Source: Granulicella aggregans
Lineage (GTDB): Bacteria; Acidobacteriota; Terriglobia; Terriglobales; Acidobacteriaceae
Assembly: GCF_014203275.1 (NCBI RefSeq)
Contig: NZ_JACHIP010000002.1
Span: 310,001-374,000 of the forward strand
Direction: 5' to 3'
Length of the DNA stretch: 64,000 nucleotides
The translations under genes and the position numbers were made by a program. Below are positions 24,681-34,191 of this stretch, piece after piece. The notes under the pieces were generated by a model. It searched no databases. It was not told where the DNA came from and was given only the letters and a program-made list of their open reading frames with translations. How positions within the stretch are numbered: position 1 is the first letter of the stretch; every line of letters begins with the position of its first letter.

Positions 24681-25922
24681 TTGCAGATCATAGCGGGAGT
24701 CGCGGGAGTCGTGTTTTTGTTGGCGGTAGGTCTGGACACGTTCCAGACGATCATCCTGCCAAGGCGTCCGGCGGGACGATTTCGGATCACGCGGCTATTT
24801 TTTATCGCAACGTGGGGGCCGTGGTCGGGGATCGCGAAGAGGATCGAGAGCAAGCGGGCGCGGGAGGACTTTTACGGGATCTACGGCCCGGCATCCCTGA
24901 TCCTGCTGCTGGTGGTCTGGGCTGCGCTGCTGGAGATCGGGTTCGCTCTGCTGTTCTTCGCGATGGGGTCGCCGTTCCACGACGTGACGGGGCATGTGGC
25001 GACTAGCGGGTTCGATCAGTTTCGGACGGACCTCTACGTGAGCGGGACCACGCTGTTCACGCTAGGGCTGGGGGACATCCTGCCGCAGGTAGTCTCGGCG
25101 CGGGCGATGATTATTACCGAGGCGGGCGTGGGGCTGGGATTTGTGGCGCTGGTTATCGGGTACGTGCCGGTACTGTACGGGGCGTTTTCGAAGCGCGAGG
25201 TGAGTATTGCGCTGCTGGATGGGCGGGCGGGGTCGCCGCCGACTGCGGGAGAGTTGCTGCGGCGGCATGGGTTCGATGGTGGCGATGAGGCGATTGTGAC
25301 GCTGCTGGCGGAGTGGGAGCGGTGGTCGGCAGAGCTGCTGGAGTCGCATGTGTCGTACCCGATTCTTTGCTACTACCGATCGCAGCATGACAACCAGAGC
25401 TGGCTGTCGGCTCTGACGGCGGTGTTGGATGCTTGCTCCGTGCTGATTACGAGCCTGCAGGGGACGCCGGTGCGGCAGGCTCAGTTGACCTTCGCGATGG
25501 CAAGGCATGCGTTGGTCGACCTGGTGCTGGTATTTCATCTGAAGGAGCAGAAGGAGTGGGCAGCGCAGCAGGAGATCGACCGGCTGCCGATGGCGGACTT
25601 CCGCAGGCTGTGCGGGCTGCTGAACGATACCGACATTGAGCTGTGCGGCGATCCGGCTTCGGAGGAGCGGCTGAAGGCGATCCGGAAGCTGTACGAGCCG
25701 TATGCTCATGCGCTGGCGGAGTACCTGGGGATGCCGGTTTCGGATTGGATCACGGAGCCGAAGAAGAACGACCAGTGGAGCACGGTGGCGGGGCTGCGGT
25801 CGCAGAAGGAGATTGCGAGGAAGCTGGCTCCGGGAGTGGCAATCAATACAAAGCCTGACAAGGAAGCTCGAGAGTTTGCGGTTGTGGGTGAGACTCCGCT
25901 GCATGAAGAGCATAAGTACTAG
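24681..25922 (+). CDS. ion-channel-like membrane protein with a long cytosolic domain
   Basis: The 413-residue protein has helices at about 3-25, 68-95 and 140-163, with the pore-like segment TTLFTLGLGDILPQ before the last. TLGLGD is in the place of the potassium selectivity filter TVGYGD, so the pore is probably an Ion_trans_2 type but with an altered filter. Residues 170-413 form a soluble helical domain I do not recognise, with no TrkA/RCK nucleotide motif. Start is TTG 24681; GGAG lies about 14 bases upstream, further than usual. It is monocistronic, with a small hairpin (25925-25946) after the stop. Confidence 0.65.
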   Translation: MQIIAGVAGVVFLLAVGLDTFQTIILPRRPAGRFRITRLFFIATWGPWSGIAKRIESKRAREDFYGIYGPASLILLLVVWAALLEIGFALLFFAMGSPFHDVTGHVATSGFDQFRTDLYVSGTTLFTLGLGDILPQVVSARAMIITEAGVGLGFVALVIGYVPVLYGAFSKREVSIALLDGRAGSPPTAGELLRRHGFDGGDEAIVTLLAEWERWSAELLESHVSYPILCYYRSQHDNQSWLSALTAVLDACSVLITSLQGTPVRQAQLTFAMARHALVDLVLVFHLKEQKEWAAQQEIDRLPMADFRRLCGLLNDTDIELCGDPASEERLKAIRKLYEPYAHALAEYLGMPVSDWITEPKKNDQWSTVAGLRSQKEIARKLAPGVAINTKPDKEAREFAVVGETPLHEEHKY

Positions 25923-25924
25923 GT

Positions 25925-25946
25925 GTAGCGGCGGAGTCGCGGCTAC
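25925..25946 (+). terminator. hairpin after the ion-channel gene
   Basis: GTAGC-G-GCG, loop GAGT, CGC-G-GCTAC; no U-tract. It starts 3 bases after the stop codon. Confidence 0.4.
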
Positions 25947-26227
25947 GGGTGACTCAAGGGTTGAGTGGGCGGCGAGATTCTGGCGATTGCCTACTGCTGA
26001 ATCCTAAAATCGGAGATCCCCATTTTTTGTCTCGAAAACCTGCATATTGGCAGCGTATGATTCCGCCGACTCAGGATGGTGCACGACGCCGCACGGTGAA
26101 AGGCGATACTCATCGGGTCGAACTCCCCAGTTCCCCTCGTCGATGCAAGCAGAACGGCCTGGCATCGAAATCGAAAGTAAGTTCGACAACCATCATTCCT
26201 AAGCGACCTCAGCATACGGAGATCTAC
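25947..26227. other. upstream region of the VCBS/lectin gene
   Basis: No repeat family member was seen. CTAAAAT (about 26003) could be a -10 box, and CCCCATTTTTTG follows. The open frame continues upstream to 25949, but the signal peptide begins at 26228, so this is taken as noncoding. Confidence 0.35.
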
Positions 26228-29200
26228 ATGAGAGTTCTGCGTCTCGTCCCGTCTTTTTTCCTGGCTATGCTCGCATTTGCAGTGTTTGGCTCGCCTGTAA
26301 AGTGCAGCGCCCAAGCCTCCACAACAACGGCATTAAATGTGAGTTCCGCCTGTCTGCAACAGGGGTGCGTGACGACGCTGACGGCGACGGTCACGTCCGG
26401 CGCTACGGTGGTCCATCCGGGGCTGGTGATCTTTTGCGACAAGGGGCCGACAAACTGTGAGAACGAAGCACCGATCGGTCGTGCACAATTGCTGGCGAAT
26501 GGGACGGCGACGATCCGACTGCAGCTTGCGCCGGGGCCGCACGCGCTGCGGGCGATCTTTCACGGGACAAAGACCTACGCTACGAGCATCTCCGTGGGGC
26601 ACGGACTTTCGACGACGCCCAGCGCCGCGGTCGCGGCGACCCAAACAAGCGGTGGGGCGGTTGCGGCAACCAGCGGATATACGTTCTCGGCGAATGTACA
26701 GAGCGTGGGAAGCATTAGACCTGGCGGAACGGTCACATTTACAGACGCGTCGAGGGACAATGCTTTGCTGGCGACCGCGCCGGTGGCTGTGAATGTCAAC
26801 TATCTCCCTTATCTTAGCTTTCCGACCGGAAGTTCGCTGGATCTCTCCAGCGTCCCTGTGACGCTCAAGACAACGGCGGTTGCAGCGACGACCGGGGACT
26901 TCAATAACGATGGATTCCAGGACATCGCGGAGACCAATAGCGCTTCTACATTGAACGTTCTGCTTGGCAACGGGGCTGGAGCCTTTACGCCCGCGCCTAC
27001 ACCTGCGGGGCCGACTGGGGCACATGGCGCTCTGCTTACTGCGGACTTCAACGGAGACGGCAAGCTGGATATTGCAATTCCGGACACGGAGACGAACTCG
27101 ATTTATGTCGGGTTGGGAAATGGGAACGGGACGTTTACGGCAGCTACGTCCACGCCTCTTAACGACAGCCCGTTGTTTCTGGCGACGGGAGACCTTAATA
27201 GGGACGGGATAGCTGACCTGGTTCTGATCAGCAAGACCGCTTCGGGCGGTGGTGCAATCCATGTCCTGCTGGGACAGGGTGACGGGACGTTTGCAGTGCA
27301 GGCGGCGATTTCAATAGGCGGAGACACTTTAGCCAATCCAGCGATTGCGGACTTCAACCACGATGGATTTCAGGACCTGGCCCTGTACGACGTGGTGACA
27401 CAACAGATTCTGGTTCTCGGCGGGAACGGGGATGGCACTTTGCAGTCACTCCCCGTGACAGCAGTTACGTTATCGGGAAATCCTTACAAGGATTTGAGCG
27501 ATGCGGGTACTCTTCTGGTCGGTGACTTTGACAACGATGGCTTTCTGGACATCAATTTCACAGGATTCGGCATCGGCGCCTTCTTGCACGGCAACGGTGA
27601 CTCTACCTTCGTGCAACACGGCAGCAACGGGTTGAACTACCTATTCGCCGCTGACGTCATCGGCAACGGCAATCTGGATGTAGCGGGATTCGCCGGGTCG
27701 GAAGGATATCTCGGGTCGTATTTTGCGGCCCAGCAGATCACCAACCCACCCGGGCAGGGCGTTTTTTACATGTCCACACTGATCCTTCCGCAGCCGAATG
27801 GGTACGTGTATCCCGTGCTTGCTTACGCAGACTTCACGGGTGACGGGATTCCTGACCTGCTGGAGCTAAACCCGTTGAGCGCCTCGGCATCGACGAGCTT
27901 TGTGCCTTCATTGAGCCAGACATTGGTTGCGAGCAGTAGCACGGCTGTGCCGCTCGATTCGGGGGTACACAACATCATCTCCACTTACTCTGGGGACACC
28001 TTTCACAGCGGCAGTGTGTCGCCGGGCAGCGAGGTCGATTCAGCGGGAGTTGCGTACGGAAGCGGATTCGCGGGAGAGACGGGGCTACAGTTGAACGGGA
28101 GCGCCAAGCTGCAAGGGTCGGCAATCGAGTTGACCGATGGCGGTCAGTTCGAGAGCGGCAGCTTCTTCTCAAAGAAGAGGATCGAGTTGACTGCCGTCTC
28201 CTCTTTCGAGTCAGACTTCGACTTCCAATTGACGGATGCCAATGCTGACGGTTTCGCCTTCGTACTGCAATCGAATGGTCCGAACGCCATTGGCTCTTCC
28301 GGCAGCGGCCTTGGCTATGGAAATCCTGCCGGCGGAACGGGAGCGAGCATCACGAACAGCCTGGCGGTGGCCTTCGATCTACATAGTAACCAGGGCGAAG
28401 GCAGCAATTCCGTGAGGCTTGAGGAGAACGGAGTTACTAAGTCCCTAAACCCGAATTTCACCGCTCCGGTCGATCTGACGCCATCCGGACTCGATCTGCA
28501 TAGCGGCCATCGTTTTCACGCGAGGATCTTCTCGCAAAATTCAGATCAAATCGAGGTGATGCTTACCGATCTCGTGACGCAAAAGTCCACTGATTTCACG
28601 TTGTTTCTCTCGACGGCCTATCCGCTGGGCGGCAGCGCCTTCTACGCGGGATTCACTGGAGGGACCGGCGCCGGCACAGCCATTCAGACGATCTACGATT
28701 GGAGCATCAATGTCGACGCCTTTCCGCCAGCTCCGTCGCTGTTTCCCTATCCTAAGCCAACCTATCCGGACGGATTCGCGCCGGGAACGGGGCAGCCGTT
28801 TGATGGGTTCACGGGAGGGACGGGACTTGGCTTCAATGGCGTTGCGGCGGTCAATGGATCCGTGTTGCAGTTGACCAATGGCACCCAGTTCCAGGCGACC
28901 GCAGCGTTCGAGATTGCGAAGGTGCTGCCGCATGGCTTCTTCTCAACCGACTTCGACTTTCAGATCGCGAATGGCCAGGGGGATGGGTTCGCGTTTGTGA
29001 TCCAGAACCAGCGGCTAGGTTCAATCGGCTCGCAGGGGGGAGGGCTGGGCTACGGTCCGGCAACTCCGGGCGGGGGCGGGGCGGTGATCGGCAACAGCCT
29101 GGCAATAAAGTTCGATACGCATAACAATGCGGGCGAGGGGACAGACTCGACTGGCCTATACCTGAACGGCGCATCTCCGACTACGCCATCGATCGACCTG

Positions 29201-29443
29201 GGAAGGACCGGGATTCTGTTCTATACCGGGCACACGTTCCATGCGCGGATCGAATCGGATGGGACGAATCTGACGCTCTCCATCACGGACCTCGACCAGT
29301 ACCAGAACTTCACCACAAAGCTGTACTCGGGAAGCGGGCTGGAATCGTTGATACCGGCACAGGCGTTTGCCGGGTTCACAGCCGGGACCGGAGCCACGGC
29401 AAGTTCGATCAAGATCCTGAATTGGACCTGGATCGCGCACTAG
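26228..29443 (+). CDS. very large secreted VCBS/FG-GAP protein with two L-type lectin-like domains
   Basis: The 1071-residue protein begins with a signal peptide (1-31; VPSFFLAMLAFAVFG). Two Ig-like beta-domains follow (about 35-120 and 135-190), then at least six FG-GAP/VCBS-type repeats (about 215-545) with calcium-loop signatures such as DFNNDGFQD, DFNGDGKLD, DLNRDGIAD, DFNHDGFQD and DFDNDGFLD. The last third is a tandem of two related lectin-like domains (about 611-827 and 856-1071), each with SDFDFQ, GDGFAFV, GLGYG, NSLA-[VI]-x-FD and HARI. It is probably an exported, calcium-stabilised carbohydrate-binding or adhesive surface protein. Start ATG 26228 has CGGAG 8 bases upstream. A strong terminator follows. 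Confidence 0.85.
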   Translation: MRVLRLVPSFFLAMLAFAVFGSPVKCSAQASTTTALNVSSACLQQGCVTTLTATVTSGATVVHPGLVIFCDKGPTNCENEAPIGRAQLLANGTATIRLQLAPGPHALRAIFHGTKTYATSISVGHGLSTTPSAAVAATQTSGGAVAATSGYTFSANVQSVGSIRPGGTVTFTDASRDNALLATAPVAVNVNYLPYLSFPTGSSLDLSSVPVTLKTTAVAATTGDFNNDGFQDIAETNSASTLNVLLGNGAGAFTPAPTPAGPTGAHGALLTADFNGDGKLDIAIPDTETNSIYVGLGNGNGTFTAATSTPLNDSPLFLATGDLNRDGIADLVLISKTASGGGAIHVLLGQGDGTFAVQAAISIGGDTLANPAIADFNHDGFQDLALYDVVTQQILVLGGNGDGTLQSLPVTAVTLSGNPYKDLSDAGTLLVGDFDNDGFLDINFTGFGIGAFLHGNGDSTFVQHGSNGLNYLFAADVIGNGNLDVAGFAGSEGYLGSYFAAQQITNPPGQGVFYMSTLILPQPNGYVYPVLAYADFTGDGIPDLLELNPLSASASTSFVPSLSQTLVASSSTAVPLDSGVHNIISTYSGDTFHSGSVSPGSEVDSAGVAYGSGFAGETGLQLNGSAKLQGSAIELTDGGQFESGSFFSKKRIELTAVSSFESDFDFQLTDANADGFAFVLQSNGPNAIGSSGSGLGYGNPAGGTGASITNSLAVAFDLHSNQGEGSNSVRLEENGVTKSLNPNFTAPVDLTPSGLDLHSGHRFHARIFSQNSDQIEVMLTDLVTQKSTDFTLFLSTAYPLGGSAFYAGFTGGTGAGTAIQTIYDWSINVDAFPPAPSLFPYPKPTYPDGFAPGTGQPFDGFTGGTGLGFNGVAAVNGSVLQLTNGTQFQATAAFEIAKVLPHGFFSTDFDFQIANGQGDGFAFVIQNQRLGSIGSQGGGLGYGPATPGGGGAVIGNSLAIKFDTHNNAGEGTDSTGLYLNGASPTTPSIDLGRTGILFYTGHTFHARIESDGTNLTLSITDLDQYQNFTTKLYSGSGLESLIPAQAFAGFTAGTGATASSIKILNWTWIAH

Positions 29444-29473
29444 CTCTTGCTGTACGGATGGAAGGGTCAAAGC

Positions 29474-29506
29474 AGCGGAGTCTGGGGCTTTCGGTCAGAC
29501 TCCGCT
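29474..29506 (+). terminator. intrinsic-type terminator after the VCBS/lectin gene
   Basis: 11-bp arms AGCGGAGTCTG/CAGACTCCGCT followed by TTCT, 30 bases after the stop. Confidence 0.65.
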
Positions 29507-29522
29507 TTCTGAAGCGCGTGGG

Positions 29523-29528
29523 TATACT
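29523..29528 (+). promoter_or_regulatory. -10 box of a leaderless start (hydrolase at 29535)
   Basis: TATACT, 6 bases, then ATG; it lies just after a terminator, so it should be the gene's own promoter. Confidence 0.55.
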
Positions 29529-29534
29529 GCTGCG

Positions 29535-30440
29535 ATGAGCGACGGGTTGAATCCGGTTGGGATCAAGGTGGCGGGGATCAAGATGATTCCGGTGATGGGT
29601 GGCCGGTACAAGGTGTGGACCAAGCGGATGGGCGAGGGGCCCCTGAAGGTTCTGCTGCTACATGGCGGGCCGGGGTTTACTCACCAGTATCTTGAGGCGA
29701 TGGAGTCGTTTCTGCCGCAGGCCGGTATCGAGATGTACTACTACGATCAGCTTGGGTGCGGGAACTCGGACAAGCCGGATGATGCGTCGCTGTGGACGCG
29801 GGAGCGGTATCGCGAAGAGGTGGAAGAGGTCCGCGTGGGGCTGGGGCTCGAGGACTTTGTGCTGTATGGGCAGAGCTGGGGCGGGATGCTCTCGATCGAG
29901 TATGCGCTGAAGTATCAGCGACACTTGAAGGGGCTGGTGATCTCGAATATGACGGCGGGGATCCAGGCTTACCTGGGGCGGTTGGATTACCTGAAAGGGC
30001 TGCTGGGGCCAGAGTCGCGGGAGCGACTGGAGATTCTGGACGCGGCGCGAGACTACGACAATCCGGAGTACGAACGGATCATGATGGAGGAGCTTTATCC
30101 GCAGGTGATCTGCAGAACAAAGCCGTGGCCGGAGCCGGTGACGCGGGCGTTCCGTGAGGCGAACCTTGCGATCTATAACGAGATGCAGGGCAAGAGCGAG
30201 TTCGTGGTGACGGGGAACTTCAAGGACTGGGAGAGCTGGGACCGGCTGCACGAGATCAAGGTGAAGACGCTGACGATCGGCGCGGCGCACGACACGATGG
30301 ATCCCGAGGACTTGAAGAAGATGGCGGAGATGGTGGCGGATGGGACGTCGCTGATTTGCCCAAATGGGAGCCATCTGGCGATGTGGGACGACCAGGAGGT
30401 TTACTTTGAAGGACTTCTGCGGTTCTTGAAGTCGCTGTAG
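29535..30440 (+). CDS. proline iminopeptidase-like alpha/beta hydrolase
   Basis: The 301-residue protein has the oxyanion-hole motif HGGPG (43-47), DQLGCGNSDKP, and the nucleophile elbow GQSWGG (Ser114), the set that defines proline iminopeptidases (peptidase S33) and close amidases. The final NGSHLAMWDD supplies the catalytic His. It would release N-terminal Pro or hydrolyse small amides or lactones in the cytosol; no signal peptide is seen. The promoter-like TATACT ends 6 bases before the ATG. chrA follows 50 bases later in the same direction with its own binding site. Confidence 0.88.
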   Translation: MSDGLNPVGIKVAGIKMIPVMGGRYKVWTKRMGEGPLKVLLLHGGPGFTHQYLEAMESFLPQAGIEMYYYDQLGCGNSDKPDDASLWTRERYREEVEEVRVGLGLEDFVLYGQSWGGMLSIEYALKYQRHLKGLVISNMTAGIQAYLGRLDYLKGLLGPESRERLEILDAARDYDNPEYERIMMEELYPQVICRTKPWPEPVTRAFREANLAIYNEMQGKSEFVVTGNFKDWESWDRLHEIKVKTLTIGAAHDTMDPEDLKKMAEMVADGTSLICPNGSHLAMWDDQEVYFEGLLRFLKSL

Positions 30441-30489
30441 GGACAGCGATGCGAAGGGCTCTGCAAACTTCCTGGGAAAAGGACTGACG

Positions 30490-31689
30490 ATGAAGCAGGA
30501 GCCGGGACGAGGAACAGTGCTGGAGGTGTTCCTTGCCTTCCTCCGCCTGGGGTGTGTGTCTTTCGGAGGACCTGTGGCTCATCTGGGCTACTTTCAGAAA
30601 GATCTCATTGCGCAACGAAGATGGTGCGACGAAGACACTTTTGCAGAGATCATCGCGTTGGCACAATCGCTTCCTGGGCCATCGAGCAGCCAGGTTTGTT
30701 TCGGCCTGGGCATTCTACGAGCCGGATGGTTTGGCGGACTCGCGGCGTGGATTGGGTTCACTCTCCCTTCTGCGGTGCTCATGCTTGTGTTCGCCTACGG
30801 GACAGCGTATCTCTCTGGGCCGCTGGGCGCTCGCGTTGTCCACGGTCTACAGCTCGTCTCCGTCGCTATCGTTGCTCAGGCAGTCATGACGATGCAGCGT
30901 TCTCTCGCTCCGGATCGCGAGCGGATGACGTTAGCCGTGATTGCTCTTGCCATCGTCCTCTTCGGGCCTTCACATTTTGCGACGCTTCTGGCTATCCTGG
31001 TTGGCGGCGCGGCGGGTGTCCTGCTCTTCCACTCTGCTGCGTTGCCGGAGCCGAAGGTTGTGCTGCTGCCTTCTTCAAAGCGAGAAGGGATTTTTTGTGC
31101 AGTTGGACTTCTTGCGCTGCTCGTCGTGCTGCCGCTGGCTGGCTATCTCTCCCATGCCTTGGCGATCAAAGTGCTTTCGGCCTTTTACCTCTGCGGGGCG
31201 CTGGTCTTTGGCGGGGGGCATGTCGTTCTGCCGTTGCTGAAGACTGCGGTGGTCGATCCCGGCTGGGTAAAGGAGTCCGTCTTTCTTTCGGGGTATGGAG
31301 CAGCCCAGGCTCTGCCCGGACCGCTTTTCACTTTCGGAGGGTTTCTAGGGGCTTCTATCCAGGGATCGGCGCATCGTGTCTGGTTGGGTCTGCTCGGACT
31401 CATCGCGCTGAGCGCGCCGGGATTGTTGGCAATGGGTGCCATCTTGCCGTTCTGGCACCGCTGGCGTGAGCTTCGACCGATGCAGGCCGTTCTGCGAGGC
31501 GTCAACGCCGCAGTTGTTGGTGTGCTCATCGCTGCGCTCTTTTCCCCGCTTTGGACATCCACCGTGCACGGCCCTTGGGACTTTCTGATTGTGCTGGTTG
31601 CGTTCGTCCTGCTGACTCAGTGGAAGATTCAACCGGTGGCGGTTGTCGGCCTCATGCTTGTTCTCAGCCTAGCGGTGCACGTCTTTTAG
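30490..31689 (+). CDS. chrA: chromate transporter, two-domain ChrA
   Basis: The 399-residue membrane protein carries the duplicated CHR domain: FLRLGCVSFGGPVAHLGYF and LAQSLPGPSSSQ in the N-terminal half, VFGGGHVVLPLL and AQALPGPLFTFGGFLGA in the C-terminal half, about ten helices in all. ChrA expels chromate at the inner membrane. Full-length two-domain form is intact. AAAGGA lies 7 bases before the ATG. No chrB regulator is adjacent, so a native role in other oxyanion transport is possible. Confidence 0.9.
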   Translation: MKQEPGRGTVLEVFLAFLRLGCVSFGGPVAHLGYFQKDLIAQRRWCDEDTFAEIIALAQSLPGPSSSQVCFGLGILRAGWFGGLAAWIGFTLPSAVLMLVFAYGTAYLSGPLGARVVHGLQLVSVAIVAQAVMTMQRSLAPDRERMTLAVIALAIVLFGPSHFATLLAILVGGAAGVLLFHSAALPEPKVVLLPSSKREGIFCAVGLLALLVVLPLAGYLSHALAIKVLSAFYLCGALVFGGGHVVLPLLKTAVVDPGWVKESVFLSGYGAAQALPGPLFTFGGFLGASIQGSAHRVWLGLLGLIALSAPGLLAMGAILPFWHRWRELRPMQAVLRGVNAAVVGVLIAALFSPLWTSTVHGPWDFLIVLVAFVLLTQWKIQPVAVVGLMLVLSLAVHVF

Positions 31690-31814
31690 AAGACAAGTCG
31701 TCGATCCGTGACGAGGCACTCGGGAAAGGGAGACGCCATTTAGGGAACGTTTACCAGGACGTCGATTGCCGATCGTATGTTGAGGCTGCTATAAAGATCG
31801 GCCTTGGAGGAAAC

Positions 31815-33932
31815 ATGGATCGACGGATGTTTGTGTTGAGTGCTGGAGCGACCGTAGCGACGCTGGGATTTCTGCCGGGCCGGGTGGGGTTTAGTCAGGG
31901 CGATGGGGTAAACGTTTCCTCCAATTTGCTACTACTCGGGACTGACTACTATCCAGATCAGACGCCTGAACATCTTTGGGAAGACGACGCCGTGCAGATG
32001 GCGGCGATGGGCATCACGAATGTCCGCATCGCTGAGTTTGCCTGGGCTCTTATGGAGCCGAGGGAGGGCTTCTTCCACTTCGAGTGGCTGGAGCGTTCGG
32101 TGAAGATTTTGAACGCGCATGGGATCGCGGTGATCCTAGGGACGCCGACGGCTGCACCGCCTTCGTGGCTATCGAAGAAGTATCCCGAGATCCTGATCGT
32201 GAATGAGCATGGCGTCACGCTGACTTATGGGTCGCGGAGGTTCACCTGTCCGACGAATAAGACTTACCGGAAGCTGTCGTTGACGATTGCGACAGAGATG
32301 GCGAAGCGGTTCGCCAGTACGCCGGGTGTGGCAGGGTGGCAGATCGATAACGAATTGACGCTGGGAAGCGACGCGCGTTGCTACTGCCGGTTTTGCGGCG
32401 AGGGATTTCAGGCGTGGACCAGGGAGAAGTACAAGACGCTGGAGGCGGTAAACGAGGCGTGGGGGACGGTCTTCTGGAGCAACACGTATACGGACTGGAC
32501 GCAGATTCCGGTGCCGCTGCCATCGGGCGCTCCGACGAATCCGGGTCTGATGCTGGACTATGACCGGTATCAGAGCTACGCGAATGTGAGCTATCTCGAA
32601 GAGCAGTTGATGGTATTGCGGCGGGAGTGTCCGAAGCACTTTATTACGACGAATAACCTGCCGGGTGTGGTGGACACGATCGACGCGCGGGACCTGTATC
32701 GGAAGCTGGACTTCGTCTCGGCGGACAACTATCCGGGGTTCTTTGCGCTGTTCTTTGGCGGGCAGAGTACTTCTTCGGTGGCTTCGTTTGCGCATGATTT
32801 TTCGCGCAGCGCAAAGGATGGCAAGCCCTTCATGATTATGGAAGAGCAGTCGGGCAAGGCGGGGCAGCCGTACTTTTCGCCGCAGCCGGAGCCGGGGCAG
32901 ATTCGGCTGTGGACGTACCAGGCGGTCGCGCATGGAGCGATGGGGATCAACTACTTCCGCTGGGACACGGCGAACTTCGGGGCGGAGGAGTACTGGCACG
33001 GGATGATCCGTCACGACCGGTCGCATAGTCCGGGGTTCGACGAGATGAGGCAGACGATCAAGGAGCTGAAGTCGCTGGGGCATGAGGCGCTGAATGCTCC
33101 ATATGTGGCGGAGGTGGCGCTGTGCTTCGACTCGAACTCCGATTGGGCGCTGACGATTCAGCCGAGCCAGATGAATCTGAAGTACGCGACGGAGCTGATG
33201 ACCTGGTACGGGTGCGTGGGAGCGTCGAACGCGGGCGTGGATATCGTGGACGCAACGAAGGACCTGTCGCAGTACAAGGTGCTTTACGCGCCGGTGATGT
33301 ACATCGTCACCAAGCAGCAGGCGGAGCGGATTCGCAGCTTTGTGCAGGGTGGTGGAACGTTTGTCGCAGGTTTCCGGCTGGGCGTGAAGGAGGAGAACGA
33401 CCGCGTGGTCGATACTCCGCTGCCGGGGCTGTTGAGGGATGTGATGGGTGTGGAGGTGCTCGACACGCAGCCGATTTATTCGGAGAAGCAGGGCGTTAAA
33501 TTCTCGGGCATGCTCGCGGGGAACGAAGCGGAGTGCAAGGTGTGGAGTGACATTCTCGACCCGAAGGGAGCGGATGTTCTGGCGACTTATACGACGGGGC
33601 AGTACGCCGGGAAGGCGGCGATTACGTCGCATGGCTTCGGTAAGGGCAAGGCAATTTATGTGGGGGCGCATCTTGAGCCGGCGGATCTGGCTCGGGTGCT
33701 TCTGACACTCTCCGCGACCTCGGGGGTGAAGGTTACAGCGGATGTGCCTCGCGGAGTGGAGATCACGACGCGGCGGTCAAACAAAGGGACGCTGACTTAT
33801 CTGCTGAACTACAACGCTGCGCCGGTCTCGGTAAAGGTGGCGGGGAAGATGAAGGATGCGCTGAGCGGGGCGGCGGTGTCGGAGACGGTGAGTTTGGAGG
33901 GTTACGGGGTGAGGGTGCTGGAGGGAGCATAG
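31815..33932 (+). CDS. secreted GH42 beta-galactosidase-like enzyme
   Basis: The 705-residue enzyme starts with a Tat-like signal (DRRMFVLSAGATVATLGFL). The GH42 barrel begins LLLGTDYYPDQTPEHLWEDD; the acid/base is E180 in GWQIDNELTLG and the nucleophile E343 (or E344) in MIMEEQSGKAGQ. A Cys trio near CYCRFCGEGF matches the GH42 zinc site region. The trimerisation domain and C-terminal beta-domain follow. It cleaves terminal beta-galactosides (or, in some relatives, alpha-L-arabinosides) outside the cytoplasm. The start is fixed by GGAGG 5 bases before ATG 31815; the longer frame upstream overlaps chrA and is rejected. Confidence 0.9.
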   Translation: MDRRMFVLSAGATVATLGFLPGRVGFSQGDGVNVSSNLLLLGTDYYPDQTPEHLWEDDAVQMAAMGITNVRIAEFAWALMEPREGFFHFEWLERSVKILNAHGIAVILGTPTAAPPSWLSKKYPEILIVNEHGVTLTYGSRRFTCPTNKTYRKLSLTIATEMAKRFASTPGVAGWQIDNELTLGSDARCYCRFCGEGFQAWTREKYKTLEAVNEAWGTVFWSNTYTDWTQIPVPLPSGAPTNPGLMLDYDRYQSYANVSYLEEQLMVLRRECPKHFITTNNLPGVVDTIDARDLYRKLDFVSADNYPGFFALFFGGQSTSSVASFAHDFSRSAKDGKPFMIMEEQSGKAGQPYFSPQPEPGQIRLWTYQAVAHGAMGINYFRWDTANFGAEEYWHGMIRHDRSHSPGFDEMRQTIKELKSLGHEALNAPYVAEVALCFDSNSDWALTIQPSQMNLKYATELMTWYGCVGASNAGVDIVDATKDLSQYKVLYAPVMYIVTKQQAERIRSFVQGGGTFVAGFRLGVKEENDRVVDTPLPGLLRDVMGVEVLDTQPIYSEKQGVKFSGMLAGNEAECKVWSDILDPKGADVLATYTTGQYAGKAAITSHGFGKGKAIYVGAHLEPADLARVLLTLSATSGVKVTADVPRGVEITTRRSNKGTLTYLLNYNAAPVSVKVAGKMKDALSGAAVSETVSLEGYGVRVLEGA

Positions 33933-33958
33933 AGCTTCCAAGCAGCAGAAAAAGCAAT

Positions 33959-34025
33959 GCCAATGCGGGGTCTCTCGACTACGCGACGGACTGTGATGCT
34001 GTCCGGCGCTTCGGTCGAGAGGACG
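33959..34025 (+). repeat. family C palindromic element
   Basis: CCAATGCGGGGTCTCTCGAC on the left, the stem ACGGAC/GTCCG, and CTTCGGTCGAGAGGACG on the right; the outer TCTCGAC/GTCGAGA also pairs. Confidence 0.65.
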
Positions 34026-34038
34026 TGTTTCCAGCAAC

Positions 34039-34104
34039 GTATCTCAGCGGATAAAGCCGCGCTCAGAATTTACAGCCTGTAGTACGGCTGACGTCGTGCC
34101 CTTA
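34039..34104 (+). repeat. family E repeat
   Basis: GTATCTCAGCGGATAAAGCC at the left edge and CGTGCCCTTA at the right edge, like 13264-13329. Confidence 0.5.
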
Positions 34105-34130
34105 TGTAGGCTTTCTCTTATAACTCCGCT

Positions 34131-34173
34131 GAACTGAAAAGGCGGACCTGAGTTCTGGTCCGCCGCTTCAGTT
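34131..34173 (-). terminator. terminator of the TPR membrane protein gene
   Basis: The stem AACTGAA..GGCGGACC / GGTCCGCC..TTCAGTT flanks an 8-base loop. It lies 19 bases beyond the minus-strand stop. Confidence 0.65.
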
Positions 34174-34191
34174 TAAGGTTGGAACGGATGC

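Noticed and set aside
31551-31814. N-terminal extension of the GH42 frame
   Set aside because: It overlaps chrA in another frame; the Tat signal and GGAGG place the start at 31815.
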